A stretch of DNA of 64,000 nucleotides, from positions 1-64,000 of the forward strand of contig NZ_JAGGKL010000011.1 in assembly GCF_017873625.1 (NCBI RefSeq), read 5' to 3'. Each line of letters begins with the position of its first letter. Position 1 is the stretch's first letter. The translations under genes and the position numbers were made by a program. The notes beneath the pieces were generated by a model. It saw only the letters and a program-made list of their open reading frames with translations. It searched no databases and was not told the origin of the DNA. This stretch comes from Methanobacterium petrolearium (GTDB lineage: Archaea; Methanobacteriota; Methanobacteria; Methanobacteriales; Methanobacteriaceae). This document shows positions 21,376 to 30,870 of the stretch, piece by piece.

Positions 21376-22536
21376 GTGAATAATGTACTGGAATTAAGAA
21401 AATTTGTTGCTCCAGAGTTTATCTTTGGGTCAAATGCAAGTTTATTGGTAGGGCGTTATGCTAAAAACTTGGGGGCTCGTAAAGTCTTAATTGTTACTGA
21501 TCTTAATGTTCTTGATTTAGGATTGGTTAATCCTGTTTTTGATGCTTTTAGAAGTGAAGGGATTGATTATAAAATATATTCTAATACCAATCCAAACCCC
21601 ACGGTTAAACAGGTTATGGAAGGATCTGAAGTTTATCTTAATGAAGATTGCAATTTTATTGTAGCAGTGGGAGGAGGCAGCCCTATGGATTGTGCTAAAG
21701 CCATAGGAATTGCCAGTTCCAACAATAAAGACGTGCATGAATTTGAAGGTGTGGATAAAGTTGCTGTTCCTTCACCACCCCTGATCTGCATACCCACGAC
21801 CGCAGGAAGTGCGGCGGATGTTTCACAATTTGCCATAATAACAGATGACCGGCGGAAATTGAAGATGGCCATAGTCAGCAAAACTGTGGTGCCTGATGTG
21901 GCATTGATTGATCCAAAGATGACCCTTACCATGGACCGGTTAATAACGATATACACTGGCTTTGATGTTTTAAGCCATGCTATTGAGGCATATGTCTCCA
22001 ATGCCAGTTCTCCCCTCACAGATTTATATGCACTGGAATCCATTCGCCTGGTAGCATCAAATCTTGTTCCCACCACCAATGATCTCACTAACATTGATTT
22101 AAGGGGGCAGATGATGTTAAGCTGTTTATATGCTGGTTTGGCGTTTTCCAATGCGAGTCTTGGATTGGTACATGCCATGGCCCATAGTTTAGGCGGGTTT
22201 TTGGATTTACCTCATGGAGAATGCAATGCTCTACTACTGGATCATGTGATGGAATTCAACTTTGAAGCAGAAGTAGAAAAATACAGACAAATTGGCAACG
22301 CACTGGGATTAGAACTTATGGGGCTGGATGATGACGAGGCCAAAAAAATTCTTATTAACAGAATAAGGGATCTGAAGGCTCAAACTCATGTGAATTATTC
22401 CCTTAAAGATGTGGGAGTTAGCCCGGATGATATTGGTGAACTTTCAAGTAAATCCATGAATGATGCCTGTATTGTTACCAATCCCAGAAGACCAACACAG
22501 AGTGATGTAGAGGAGATATTTAAAAATGCGCTGTGA
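21376..22536 (+). CDS. Iron-containing alcohol dehydrogenase
   Basis: The product has 386 residues of the group III (Fe-dependent) alcohol dehydrogenase family. The NAD-binding part has VAVGGGSPMDCAKA, followed by PTTAGSAADVS; the metal site is seen in GFDVLSHAIEAYVS, LVHAMAHSLGG and LPHGECN, giving the expected His residues and an Asp (ALIDP). It would interconvert an alcohol and aldehyde or ketone using NAD(P)H. GTG 21376 follows TGGAGA; a TTG at 21355 is less likely. The last codons overlap the following histidine kinase. Confidence 0.9.
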   Translation: MNNVLELRKFVAPEFIFGSNASLLVGRYAKNLGARKVLIVTDLNVLDLGLVNPVFDAFRSEGIDYKIYSNTNPNPTVKQVMEGSEVYLNEDCNFIVAVGGGSPMDCAKAIGIASSNNKDVHEFEGVDKVAVPSPPLICIPTTAGSAADVSQFAIITDDRRKLKMAIVSKTVVPDVALIDPKMTLTMDRLITIYTGFDVLSHAIEAYVSNASSPLTDLYALESIRLVASNLVPTTNDLTNIDLRGQMMLSCLYAGLAFSNASLGLVHAMAHSLGGFLDLPHGECNALLLDHVMEFNFEAEVEKYRQIGNALGLELMGLDDDEAKKILINRIRDLKAQTHVNYSLKDVGVSPDDIGELSSKSMNDACIVTNPRRPTQSDVEEIFKNAL

Positions 22537-23650
22537 TCCTGATGATAACTGGGATTCTATTCGTGAGAAAATAATTGGGTTAGGAGAACAATCCAGTAGA
22601 AAAAGCTATTACCCACAATTACAGCAACGTCTTTCAGAATTAGAGCGGTTTCGAGCATTATTGGATGAAACCAATGATGCTATATTTCTTTCAGACGTTC
22701 CTTCACATAGATTTGCTGATTTTAACAATTCTGCCTGTGAACAACTGGGATATTCCCCCCAGGAAATGATGAAAATGTCTGTGGAGAATATCATTGCTCC
22801 TGACGAAATCCAGAAAATGAAGGATCTTATCAGTAATTTGATTGAGGGAAAACATCTAAAAAATCGTAAAACCATTGAAACAGTACTGCTTAGACAGGAT
22901 AACTCCCTGATCACTGTGGAAATAAATATTAGTTTGGTGCGGTTTAGTGATGATTTTTATATGGTAATGGTGGCTCGTGATATTAGCGAGCGCAAAGAGT
23001 TTGAAAATGCACTCAAATCTTCCCTTGAAGAAAAGGAAGTTTTAATTCGTGAAATTCATCACAGGGTTAAAAATAACATGCAGATTATCTCCAGTTTATT
23101 GAACCTGCAAAAACATCATGTAAAAGATAAAGAAGCCGCAGATGTCCTTTTAGAAAGCCAGAATAGGGTTCGATCTATGGCTATGATCCATGAAAAACTC
23201 TACAAAACCCAGAACTTCTCACAGATAAATTTCACAGACTACATCAAAAACCTGATAGATGATATCTTCCATTCTTATAATGTAAATCCTGCCCAGATTC
23301 AAAGGGAAATTATTTTAGATGAAGTGATGATGGGTTTGGAAACAGCCATTCCATGCGGCCTTATAATAAGTGAACTGGTAACTAACACCATCAAATATGC
23401 CTTCCCTAACCATATGACGGGGAAGTTTAGAATAAAACTTTATTCAGTTGATGATTTATATCATCTCATTGTTGCTGATGATGGTGTAGGCATACCCCCT
23501 CACATTAACTTTGATGAAACAGAAACCCTAGGGTTACTGCTGGTTAACACTTTGGTGAGGCAGTTAGACGGCACAGTTGAGTTAACTTGCAACAATGGAA
23601 CTGAATTTAAAATTCTTTTCCGAGAGTTAGAGTACCCAGAGAGAATTTAA
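22526..23650 (+). CDS. Cytosolic sensor histidine kinase (PAS, HisKA_2, HATPase)
   Basis: The product has 374 residues without membrane helices. Residues 40-158 form a PAS domain ending in the usual VARDISERK. The HisKA_2 box EIHHRVKNNMQIISSLL (phospho-acceptor His178 or His179) follows, then an HATPase domain with ELVTNTIKYAFP (N box) and DDGVGIPP (G1 box), and a G2-like ETLGLLLV. It senses a cytosolic signal and would phosphorylate a response regulator not encoded nearby. The ATG overlaps the end of the alcohol dehydrogenase gene by 11 bases, so the two are co-translated. Confidence 0.92.
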   Translation: MRCDPDDNWDSIREKIIGLGEQSSRKSYYPQLQQRLSELERFRALLDETNDAIFLSDVPSHRFADFNNSACEQLGYSPQEMMKMSVENIIAPDEIQKMKDLISNLIEGKHLKNRKTIETVLLRQDNSLITVEINISLVRFSDDFYMVMVARDISERKEFENALKSSLEEKEVLIREIHHRVKNNMQIISSLLNLQKHHVKDKEAADVLLESQNRVRSMAMIHEKLYKTQNFSQINFTDYIKNLIDDIFHSYNVNPAQIQREIILDEVMMGLETAIPCGLIISELVTNTIKYAFPNHMTGKFRIKLYSVDDLYHLIVADDGVGIPPHINFDETETLGLLLVNTLVRQLDGTVELTCNNGTEFKILFRELEYPERI

Positions 23651-23922
23651 CTCCATTTAATAATTCAATTGAATCTCATTCCCTACACATTTTTTTAAAA
23701 CTTAATAAATATTTTTTACCACCCATAATCAACAATTTTCATTTTTTTTAGAAAAAAAGTGAGTTGTGCTTGTTATTTTATACTATGGGTAGATTTAAAT
23801 ATCGTAACATCCCAACTCACTACCAGAAGAATAATTATTATATTCCCCACAAAACACTTTAAAGGTGTTGAAAAAGATTGATAACACATTCAATCTTTTA
23901 ATAGGAATATTAAACTTAATAA

Positions 23923-24946
<1,024 letters not shown>

Positions 24947-25047
24947 ATTAATAAAAATTTGCGTGAATACTTCCACTAATTAAGTGAATATTTAAAATTA
25001 GGTTAAACCTTGATATAAAAAAATATTAAGTAAAAAGGTGATTAAAA

Positions 25048-25494
25048 ATGCAGGAATTTTGGGGTAGGAGACTGGTGGCTTTAATAGTTGATGCAATTTT
25101 CATCACTCTTTTTTTATGGGTTTTAACAGCAATAATTTACCCAGTAGTTGCATTGCTTGCCATTTACCCAATTTTTAATTTCTGGCTTATCATGCTGGGA
25201 GTAATTATCCTGATATACTTCACCCTAATGGAAGGAAAATGGTCCACAACTCTGGGTAAGGGTTTGGTGAACTTGAAGGTACGATCCATTGAGGGGACTA
25301 TGACCTATAAACAGGCATTCCTCCGTAATATCTCCAAGTTCCTCTGGATTCCCCTGGTAGTGGATGTAATAATAGGATTTGCCACGGCTGCTGATGGGGA
25401 AAAAGGCCGATATCTGGACAAAGTTGCCAAAACTAGAGTGGTACTTAAGGAAGTAAAAACAGAGCAACTAAAAGAGCAGATTAATCCAAATTAA
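25048..25494 (+). CDS. RDD-family membrane protein
   Basis: The product has 148 residues with three or four hydrophobic segments. It opens with FWGRRLVALIVDAIF, which carries the Arg and Asp after which the RDD family is named, and includes GKWSTTLGKGLVNLKV, the second conserved motif. RDD proteins are small membrane proteins of uncertain function, sometimes linked to ion transport. AAAAGGTGAT precedes the ATG. It converges on the DUF5654 gene across a hairpin. Confidence 0.85.
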   Translation: MQEFWGRRLVALIVDAIFITLFLWVLTAIIYPVVALLAIYPIFNFWLIMLGVIILIYFTLMEGKWSTTLGKGLVNLKVRSIEGTMTYKQAFLRNISKFLWIPLVVDVIIGFATAADGEKGRYLDKVAKTRVVLKEVKTEQLKEQINPN

Positions 25495-25561
25495 CTGGAT
25501 TTTTTTTAAAAAATCTAGAAAGAGTATTCCTTTAATAACTCTCTAAAAAAAATATTAAGTT

Positions 25562-25585
25562 GATACCACACGAGAAGGTGGTATC
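25562..25585. terminator. Hairpin between convergent genes
   Basis: GATACCAC (25562-25569) and GTGGTATC (25578-25585) form a perfect eight-base stem around an eight-base loop. It sits between the ends of the RDD and DUF5654 genes and probably ends transcription in both directions. Confidence 0.6.
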
Positions 25586-25614
25586 CCTTAATTATGTATT
25601 TTTACTTTCAAGAT

Positions 25615-25878
25615 CTATTCAACTATTCTAACTTCCTGAACAGCGGGTTTGGCTATGGCTCGGCCGATTAAGATGGTTGCAACCACGGCAATTACGGTAA
25701 TGATAATTGCATATATGAATAAACCGGTTGTGCCATCTTGTTGTGGAACTAACTCCAGAATAAGTGCTTTTATAGCATCATTCCATGCTAATGCTGCAAT
25801 TAATCCAAACGCGGTGGTTAATAGAGTTGCAATGGTCTGAAGTACCTGTCCTTTAACCTCTTCTGCCTGTTTTTTCAC
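25615..25878 (-). CDS. DUF5654 family small membrane protein
   Basis: The product has 87 residues with two membrane helices: ATLLTTAFGLIAALAWNDAI and a second at about 52-72. The AALAWNDAIKALI segment between helix and loop is typical of this archaeal small-protein family, whose role is unknown. A TATA box and a perfect palindrome lie upstream (25931-25974), so it has its own regulated promoter. Confidence 0.8.
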   Translation of the reverse strand: MKKQAEEVKGQVLQTIATLLTTAFGLIAALAWNDAIKALILELVPQQDGTTGLFIYAIIITVIAVVATILIGRAIAKPAVQEVRIVE

Positions 25879-25930
25879 ATCATCCCCTCCATATAAATAA
25901 AATCGTTGTAACTATTATGATGATAGTGAT

Positions 25931-25974
25931 TTATATAAATTAAGCCTTGAACAGACAGTTTGGATGTCCAAACT
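25931..25974 (-). promoter_or_regulatory. Promoter and palindromic operator candidate of the DUF5654 gene
   Basis: Read on the minus strand, ATTTATATAA (25931-25940) is a good TATA box 53-62 bases before the start codon. Just upstream of it, AGTTTGGA and TCCAAACT (25957-25964 and 25967-25974) form a perfect inverted repeat around TG. Its position on the upstream side of TATA suits an activator or a repressor that covers the BRE. Confidence 0.5.
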
Positions 25975-26115
25975 TGGTGTAAGTAAAGAATCTTATCATG
26001 GGCCCAGACTTTTCCAATATTTTGGATAAATGGCAGTTCAAGCACAAAACCAGAAAGTTGTTTTCAAAGTGGTTTCAATCTAGATAAGCGAACCTTGACA
26101 ATCCTTCATGAACAA

Positions 26116-27015
26116 TTATCCTGGTTTAGGAACTAAAAATTCTGCCACACCATAACCTTCTTTACCCTCCCAGTTATATCTGGAAAGAGTTTCAATGAGA
26201 ATCATCCGTTCATCAACAGGAATCATCCCCAATCGGATAACTTCACCATTAACTTGGTATATGGATCCTTTTTTGTCAAAGAGGGACATTTTAAAGGTGG
26301 AAGGAATTCCATTATCAAGTTTCACATCTATATCGGATTTTATGAGTGGTTCATTAACTGAACCAGTGTAGAAATATCCTGCATCCACATCCCCCTCATC
26401 AATGGAGAGTTTAGTTATGTTTAAAGCTTCATTATGGGAAAACTCAGAATTAATCCACATCCACATCTTAGGAGATCCCCAATCCCTCACACCACGGCTA
26501 AGATCTCTTTCACCCAGTGCTTCAATTTCAAATATCTCGTCATCTATTTTGACTATTCCTGTAGCCTTTCCAAACTGTTCATAATGTTCTGATGCCACAT
26601 TTAATGACATTTCAGTCTGTTTTTCATCAACACAGTCAACATAATCCATGACTGGGTTTAAAGCTTCCCAGAATATATTCATTTTAACCTTAAATTCTTG
26701 AGGAACTTCAGATAGAGGGTCAAAAATTGAACCATCAAATTTAAGTTTCCATTTACCTGATGCCATTTCTTCGTAGTTTAAACCAGCAATATTTAATGGT
26801 TTATCATCACAGGGAGTTTCCAGTTTAATCCCAGCTATCACTTGAGGAGTCATTAAAAAGAAGAACATAGATTTTTCATTTTTGTTTATTTTATTTCCTA
26901 TGCGCATAAAAGCGGTTAAATCATTATTTTTATCATGAAAATTAAAATAGTAACTTTCATTCCATTCTTCATGTTTTTTCAGGGTTTTTAAATCATTATC
27001 CATATGATCAACCAT
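26116..27015 (-). CDS. Lipocalin/CrtC-like beta protein, function unknown
   Basis: The product has 299 residues and no membrane helix. It is rich in beta-strand-like alternation and has a motif EALGERDLSRGVRDWG in the middle, then MWMWINSEF. This pattern (a Gly-x-Arg-Asp-x-Ser-x-Gly-x-Arg-Asp-Trp core) resembles DUF7064/DUF7065 and CrtC-like lipocalin-fold proteins that bind or hydrate lipids. I am moderately sure of that relation. It lies directly downstream of the PEP-synthase-like gene on the same strand, separated only by a repeat array, so the two probably act together. ATG 27003 is an alternative start. Confidence 0.6.
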   Translation of the reverse strand: MVDHMDNDLKTLKKHEEWNESYYFNFHDKNNDLTAFMRIGNKINKNEKSMFFFLMTPQVIAGIKLETPCDDKPLNIAGLNYEEMASGKWKLKFDGSIFDPLSEVPQEFKVKMNIFWEALNPVMDYVDCVDEKQTEMSLNVASEHYEQFGKATGIVKIDDEIFEIEALGERDLSRGVRDWGSPKMWMWINSEFSHNEALNITKLSIDEGDVDAGYFYTGSVNEPLIKSDIDVKLDNGIPSTFKMSLFDKKGSIYQVNGEVIRLGMIPVDERMILIETLSRYNWEGKEGYGVAEFLVPKPG

Positions 27016-27030
27016 CCTAACCTTTTTTTA

Positions 27031-27146
27031 ATCCTTTTTAACCCTCATTAATCCTCATTAATCCTCATTAATCCTCATTTAATCCTCATTTAGTCTTCAT
27101 TTAGTCTTCATTTAGTCTTCATTTAACCCTCATTTAATCCTCATTT
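27031..27146. repeat. 10/11-base tandem repeat array at a stop codon
   Basis: About eleven imperfect units run head to tail: four of 10 bases (ATCCTCATTA type) then seven of 11 bases (ATCCTCATTTA or GTCTTCATTTA type). The array starts inside the last codons of the PEP-synthase-like gene (its stop is 27134-27136) and fills the gap up to the next gene. On the transcribed minus strand each unit contains ATGAGGATTAA, thus a start codon, an AGGA and a stop. Confidence 0.9.
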
Positions 27147-29890
27147 CTTACTTTTTTGTAAACGACTCCATCATTACCATCCACAACTAACTCTTCACCA
27201 GTTTTAAAAATGGTTGTAGCTCCTTTAACAGCAGTTACTGCGGGTATTCTGTATTCACGAGAAATAACCGCACCATGGGATAGTATTCCTCCAGTTTCTG
27301 TTATAAGACCACCCACCTTTGAAAATACTGCAGTCCAGGCAGGATCAGTGTTGCTGGTGATGAGAATTTCATTATCTTCCAGTTGTGATAACTCTTCAAT
27401 GGATTCCACCACTCGGGCTATTCCATTGAATGTTCCTGGACTGGCTGCTGCACCATGAACTGCACTTTCATCAAATTCCATAACAGTATCATCAAATTCA
27501 ATCCCATTTTTCAGGAATTTAGGGGGGAGAGATGATTCATATCGGTAAAATTCAGTTTTCCTAAGAGAAATCTCATCTTTTAACTCTGATGTATCATTTG
27601 ATGCTATTTTTTCATCTAATTCTTTGAGAGAAGGGTTTGTCTCGAAAAATGACATCAATTCTCTTTCATAAATGAAGAAAACATCATTTACCTCATCAAT
27701 AATTCCTTTTTCAAGTAATCGTCTCCCCATATCTAGTAACATTAATCTCTGACGGAAAAGTAGGTGATCCAAATAGAATCTCTGATTTTCCCGGAAGGTT
27801 AAATATGTTTGAGCTAAATTAAGCACAATTTTAAACAATTTTGCTTTGAAGAATCCGCCATTCTGTTTTTTTATTCTACCTAAAACTTCTTTTTCCGTTT
27901 TAAACCTGTTTTCACGACTTTCTAATTCTTTTTCCCCTAAATCTAAGTCGGAAGAAGATAATAATTTAACCACTCCTAATACGTAAGATTTATTTTCCTT
28001 CCAGCGAGGATACAGTATTTCACGAGTATTGGATCGGTGACCATAATCAGCAATAAACTGGTGAAAATCTTTATTAAAATCTGAATTAGAAGAGAGTAAT
28101 GTATCGATCTCAACTTCATTTAAAGAATTCAAGTCATCCATGGAATTAATTTTGTCCAATAATCTGTCATCTTCCCTTAAGGTTTTAGCCAGATCTGAGA
28201 ATCTAATGTTCATAGTTACAGTTTTATTATCATCCAACCCGGAAATTAAACCAGCATAAAGTGAACCATCCTCATCATCCAGCCATTTTATCAGCCAGTT
28301 TTTAATCATTAGATTGGTGGCTATGGAATGGGAAACCATACCGTATCTTATCAGTTGGTAGTGTTTGATCCCTGCATTTTCAATATCGTGGTAGAGTGAT
28401 AAGATTTCCCTGTCACTCAGCACAGTTAAGTCTGTGTTGTCAAATTCTGAACATTTTTCCATGAATCCTTTGGCCCATTTCCGGTAGACTTTATCTGTCC
28501 TGTGCATCATTCCATCCGGGTCTCGGATGGCAATTAAAATCTGGGAGAGTAAGGTTTTATGTAATATGGAGGGGTACTGTGATATTCTTTGTTGATCTTC
28601 CAGGGGGAAATAATTCAATAACTCCTGGGACCTTGCAAACTTCGGGTAGTAGGAGAAAGCTTTTTCCAGAACCCATGTATTAAAATAAACCCTTGACTTA
28701 TGAAGTTTTAAGAGTTTAGTGTCTGTTATTTCTGTGTATCCCATTATACGGGCGCCTTCATGGTTAACATAGTCAGTGAGCATCTTACCCATAACATCAT
28801 AAAACAGTGGAGTGGTGGCATCAGCCCAGTACTCATCCCCATAAGCCCGGGTCCACAAAATATCATCCTGATTTGAACTATCTGTAAGAGTGGTAACTGG
28901 TCGTGACTGGAGAATGTAAATAGTGGGAGAGGTTGTTTCATGGTTTTGTGATGGTTTTCTGTTATTTAACCCATCAGTTTCATATTCAAGGGCCCATTCA
29001 ATATCCTGCGCTACACCAAACAATTCCTCAAGTTCCACTCCCATCTTCAATAATTTTTTAAGAAGTTCATGATTAAGGGTTGGTTTTCCCATATTCTCTT
29101 CATTTATGGTAATTAAAGTGTTTTCACCATTTTCAAGGAAGTATCCTTTCTTCTTGGGTTTGATGTTTTTTTCAACTACATTACCTTCCCTGTCCACAAC
29201 AAAGATATCTGGTGTGACTATTCCGGAAGCAATAGCTTCACCCAGACCCCAAGCAGACTCAATAACCATATTCTTGCTTCTGTCAACTGGGTTGGTAGTG
29301 AAGGTCACTCCACTTACATCTGCATCAACCATTTTTTGCAATACTACTGCTAATCCTGCTGCTGACATTTTGCTGTCTAAATGTCTGATGGATGCATCAT
29401 GCCTGTATTTCACAGCACGATCATTCCAGTAAGATGCCCAGCAATCAACAACTTTTTCAGGGATGTTTTCCTTTTTTATATTCAAAAAACTATCCAGTTG
29501 CCCTGCAAAACTGGCATCATCAAGATCTTCAGCCACTGCAGATGATCTTACAGCATAATATCCATCAGAAAGATTTTCGATTTTATCATTAAGTTCAACA
29601 CAAAGATCCTGTGGTAACTTTTCCTGTTTAATAATATTACGAATCTGGGAACATCCATCAGAAATAGAATTTTCACTGGTAAAATCAACAAAATCAAGGA
29701 TTGCTGATATTTCATCCTCAAATCCTTTTTTAATAAAAGAATCATATGCATCTACGGAGACAACAAATGCTGGGGGGATATTAAAACCTGCAGATGACAT
29801 TTTAGCCAAGTTAAGTGCTTTACCCCCAATTTTTTCAATGGACAAATCTTTCTCTGTAAGATCTATCACCCACTTACCTTCATCTGCCAT
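27134..29890 (-). CDS. PEP-synthase-like phosphotransferase (PPDK_N plus swivelling His domain)
   Basis: The product has 918 residues from ATG 29890. The N-terminal ATP-grasp part has GGKALNLAKMSSAGF and AVRSSAVAEDLDDASFAGQ, and an ILQSRPVTTL closing motif near residue 315. A long middle region (about 330-800) does not look like the PEP-binding barrel of true PpsA. The C-terminal swivelling domain carries the phospho-acceptor His872 in GGILSHGAVISREY. This layout resembles rifampin phosphotransferase and related enzymes that pass a phosphate from ATP to a small molecule through His, rather than gluconeogenic PEP synthase. It is followed by the CrtC-like gene. GTG 29917 or 29905 are alternative starts. 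Confidence 0.82.
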   Translation of the reverse strand: MADEGKWVIDLTEKDLSIEKIGGKALNLAKMSSAGFNIPPAFVVSVDAYDSFIKKGFEDEISAILDFVDFTSENSISDGCSQIRNIIKQEKLPQDLCVELNDKIENLSDGYYAVRSSAVAEDLDDASFAGQLDSFLNIKKENIPEKVVDCWASYWNDRAVKYRHDASIRHLDSKMSAAGLAVVLQKMVDADVSGVTFTTNPVDRSKNMVIESAWGLGEAIASGIVTPDIFVVDREGNVVEKNIKPKKKGYFLENGENTLITINEENMGKPTLNHELLKKLLKMGVELEELFGVAQDIEWALEYETDGLNNRKPSQNHETTSPTIYILQSRPVTTLTDSSNQDDILWTRAYGDEYWADATTPLFYDVMGKMLTDYVNHEGARIMGYTEITDTKLLKLHKSRVYFNTWVLEKAFSYYPKFARSQELLNYFPLEDQQRISQYPSILHKTLLSQILIAIRDPDGMMHRTDKVYRKWAKGFMEKCSEFDNTDLTVLSDREILSLYHDIENAGIKHYQLIRYGMVSHSIATNLMIKNWLIKWLDDEDGSLYAGLISGLDDNKTVTMNIRFSDLAKTLREDDRLLDKINSMDDLNSLNEVEIDTLLSSNSDFNKDFHQFIADYGHRSNTREILYPRWKENKSYVLGVVKLLSSSDLDLGEKELESRENRFKTEKEVLGRIKKQNGGFFKAKLFKIVLNLAQTYLTFRENQRFYLDHLLFRQRLMLLDMGRRLLEKGIIDEVNDVFFIYERELMSFFETNPSLKELDEKIASNDTSELKDEISLRKTEFYRYESSLPPKFLKNGIEFDDTVMEFDESAVHGAAASPGTFNGIARVVESIEELSQLEDNEILITSNTDPAWTAVFSKVGGLITETGGILSHGAVISREYRIPAVTAVKGATTIFKTGEELVVDGNDGVVYKKVRNED

Positions 29891-30187
29891 ACTATCACTG
29901 CCCACAGTAATAATCACTATATTTCCAGTATTTATTCTAAAAATAACTAGAATTCTAAAATTTATTTTAAGAATAAGTACAATATAAAACAGTATGATCC
30001 TGTTTTCAAATACAAAAAAATAAGACTAAAAATAATTTTCATCTTTATGTTATGATAAATAACTAAATCTAAATAATAGAAATTAAAAAAATGTAGAATG
30101 AACCTGGAATAATTTTAGGATTAAGTTTACAATACTTAAATGGAAAATGAAGGGAATAAGTCCAATTAATGGTATGGAAAGATAGTT

Positions 30188-30823
30188 ATGAAACCGATGT
30201 TCATGGGCGCGTCCACCAAACAGGGCTATGAAATTGCAGAAAAGAGCAGGGAAATTGTCAGATCCCTAATTGACCCCAAGACCAAGAACCTGACTCCAAA
30301 GGAAAGATTGATCGTGGAAAGAATCGTACATTCCACTGCAGATCCTGAATATGCTGATATAACTAGGATGAGCAGTGATTTTGTTAAAAAAAGTCTTGAA
30401 GCCATTTCTGAAGAAAAAGACGTCCTGACAGATATCAACATGGTGAAAGCAGGGATAAATAAATACCCTGGAAATATCGAGTGTTACATAAGTCATGAAG
30501 AAACCATCAAACTGGCAAAAAAAGAGGAAATCACCCGAGCAGCTGCAGCCATGCAGGTGGCTGCTTCTAAAGGTTTTGATGGTGTGGTGGTCATAGGTAA
30601 TGCCCCAACAGCGCTTTGGAAAGTGATGGAACTGGTTGAAACTGGTGTAATGGATGTTAAATCTGTTATTGGTGTTCCAGTGGGTTTTGTGGGTGCTGCT
30701 GAATCCAAAAAAGCACTTCAAGAAACTTCAATACCATATCTGGTCACTGAAGGGCCTAAGGGTGGGACTCCTGTGGCAGTGGCTGTGGTTAACTCGTTAA
30801 TAAATATTTTACGTACAGAATAG
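30188..30823 (+). CDS. cbiC: Cobalt-precorrin-8 methylmutase
   Basis: The product has 211 residues. The enzyme moves a methyl group from C11 to C12 of cobalt-precorrin-8 to give cobyrinate in the anaerobic cobamide pathway. The catalytic His48 is visible in VHSTADPEYAD, and the substrate-binding GNAPTALWKV and VPVGFVGAAESK motifs are intact. The hemL gene follows after about 50 bases on the same strand, pairing two tetrapyrrole steps. Confidence 0.96.
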   Translation: MKPMFMGASTKQGYEIAEKSREIVRSLIDPKTKNLTPKERLIVERIVHSTADPEYADITRMSSDFVKKSLEAISEEKDVLTDINMVKAGINKYPGNIECYISHEETIKLAKKEEITRAAAAMQVAASKGFDGVVVIGNAPTALWKVMELVETGVMDVKSVIGVPVGFVGAAESKKALQETSIPYLVTEGPKGGTPVAVAVVNSLINILRTE

Positions 30824-30870
30824 TATTTTAAGTGGGTTTATAAAGACAAGGAGATTAAGGAGTGAGTTGT

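Noticed and set aside
27031..27146. CRISPR array
   Set aside because: Units of 10-11 bases are contiguous without spacers, and no cas genes are present in the window.
27134..29890. Gluconeogenic phosphoenolpyruvate synthase
   Set aside because: The middle part does not resemble the PEP-binding barrel and the swivelling His domain is C-terminal, as in antibiotic phosphotransferase-type enzymes.
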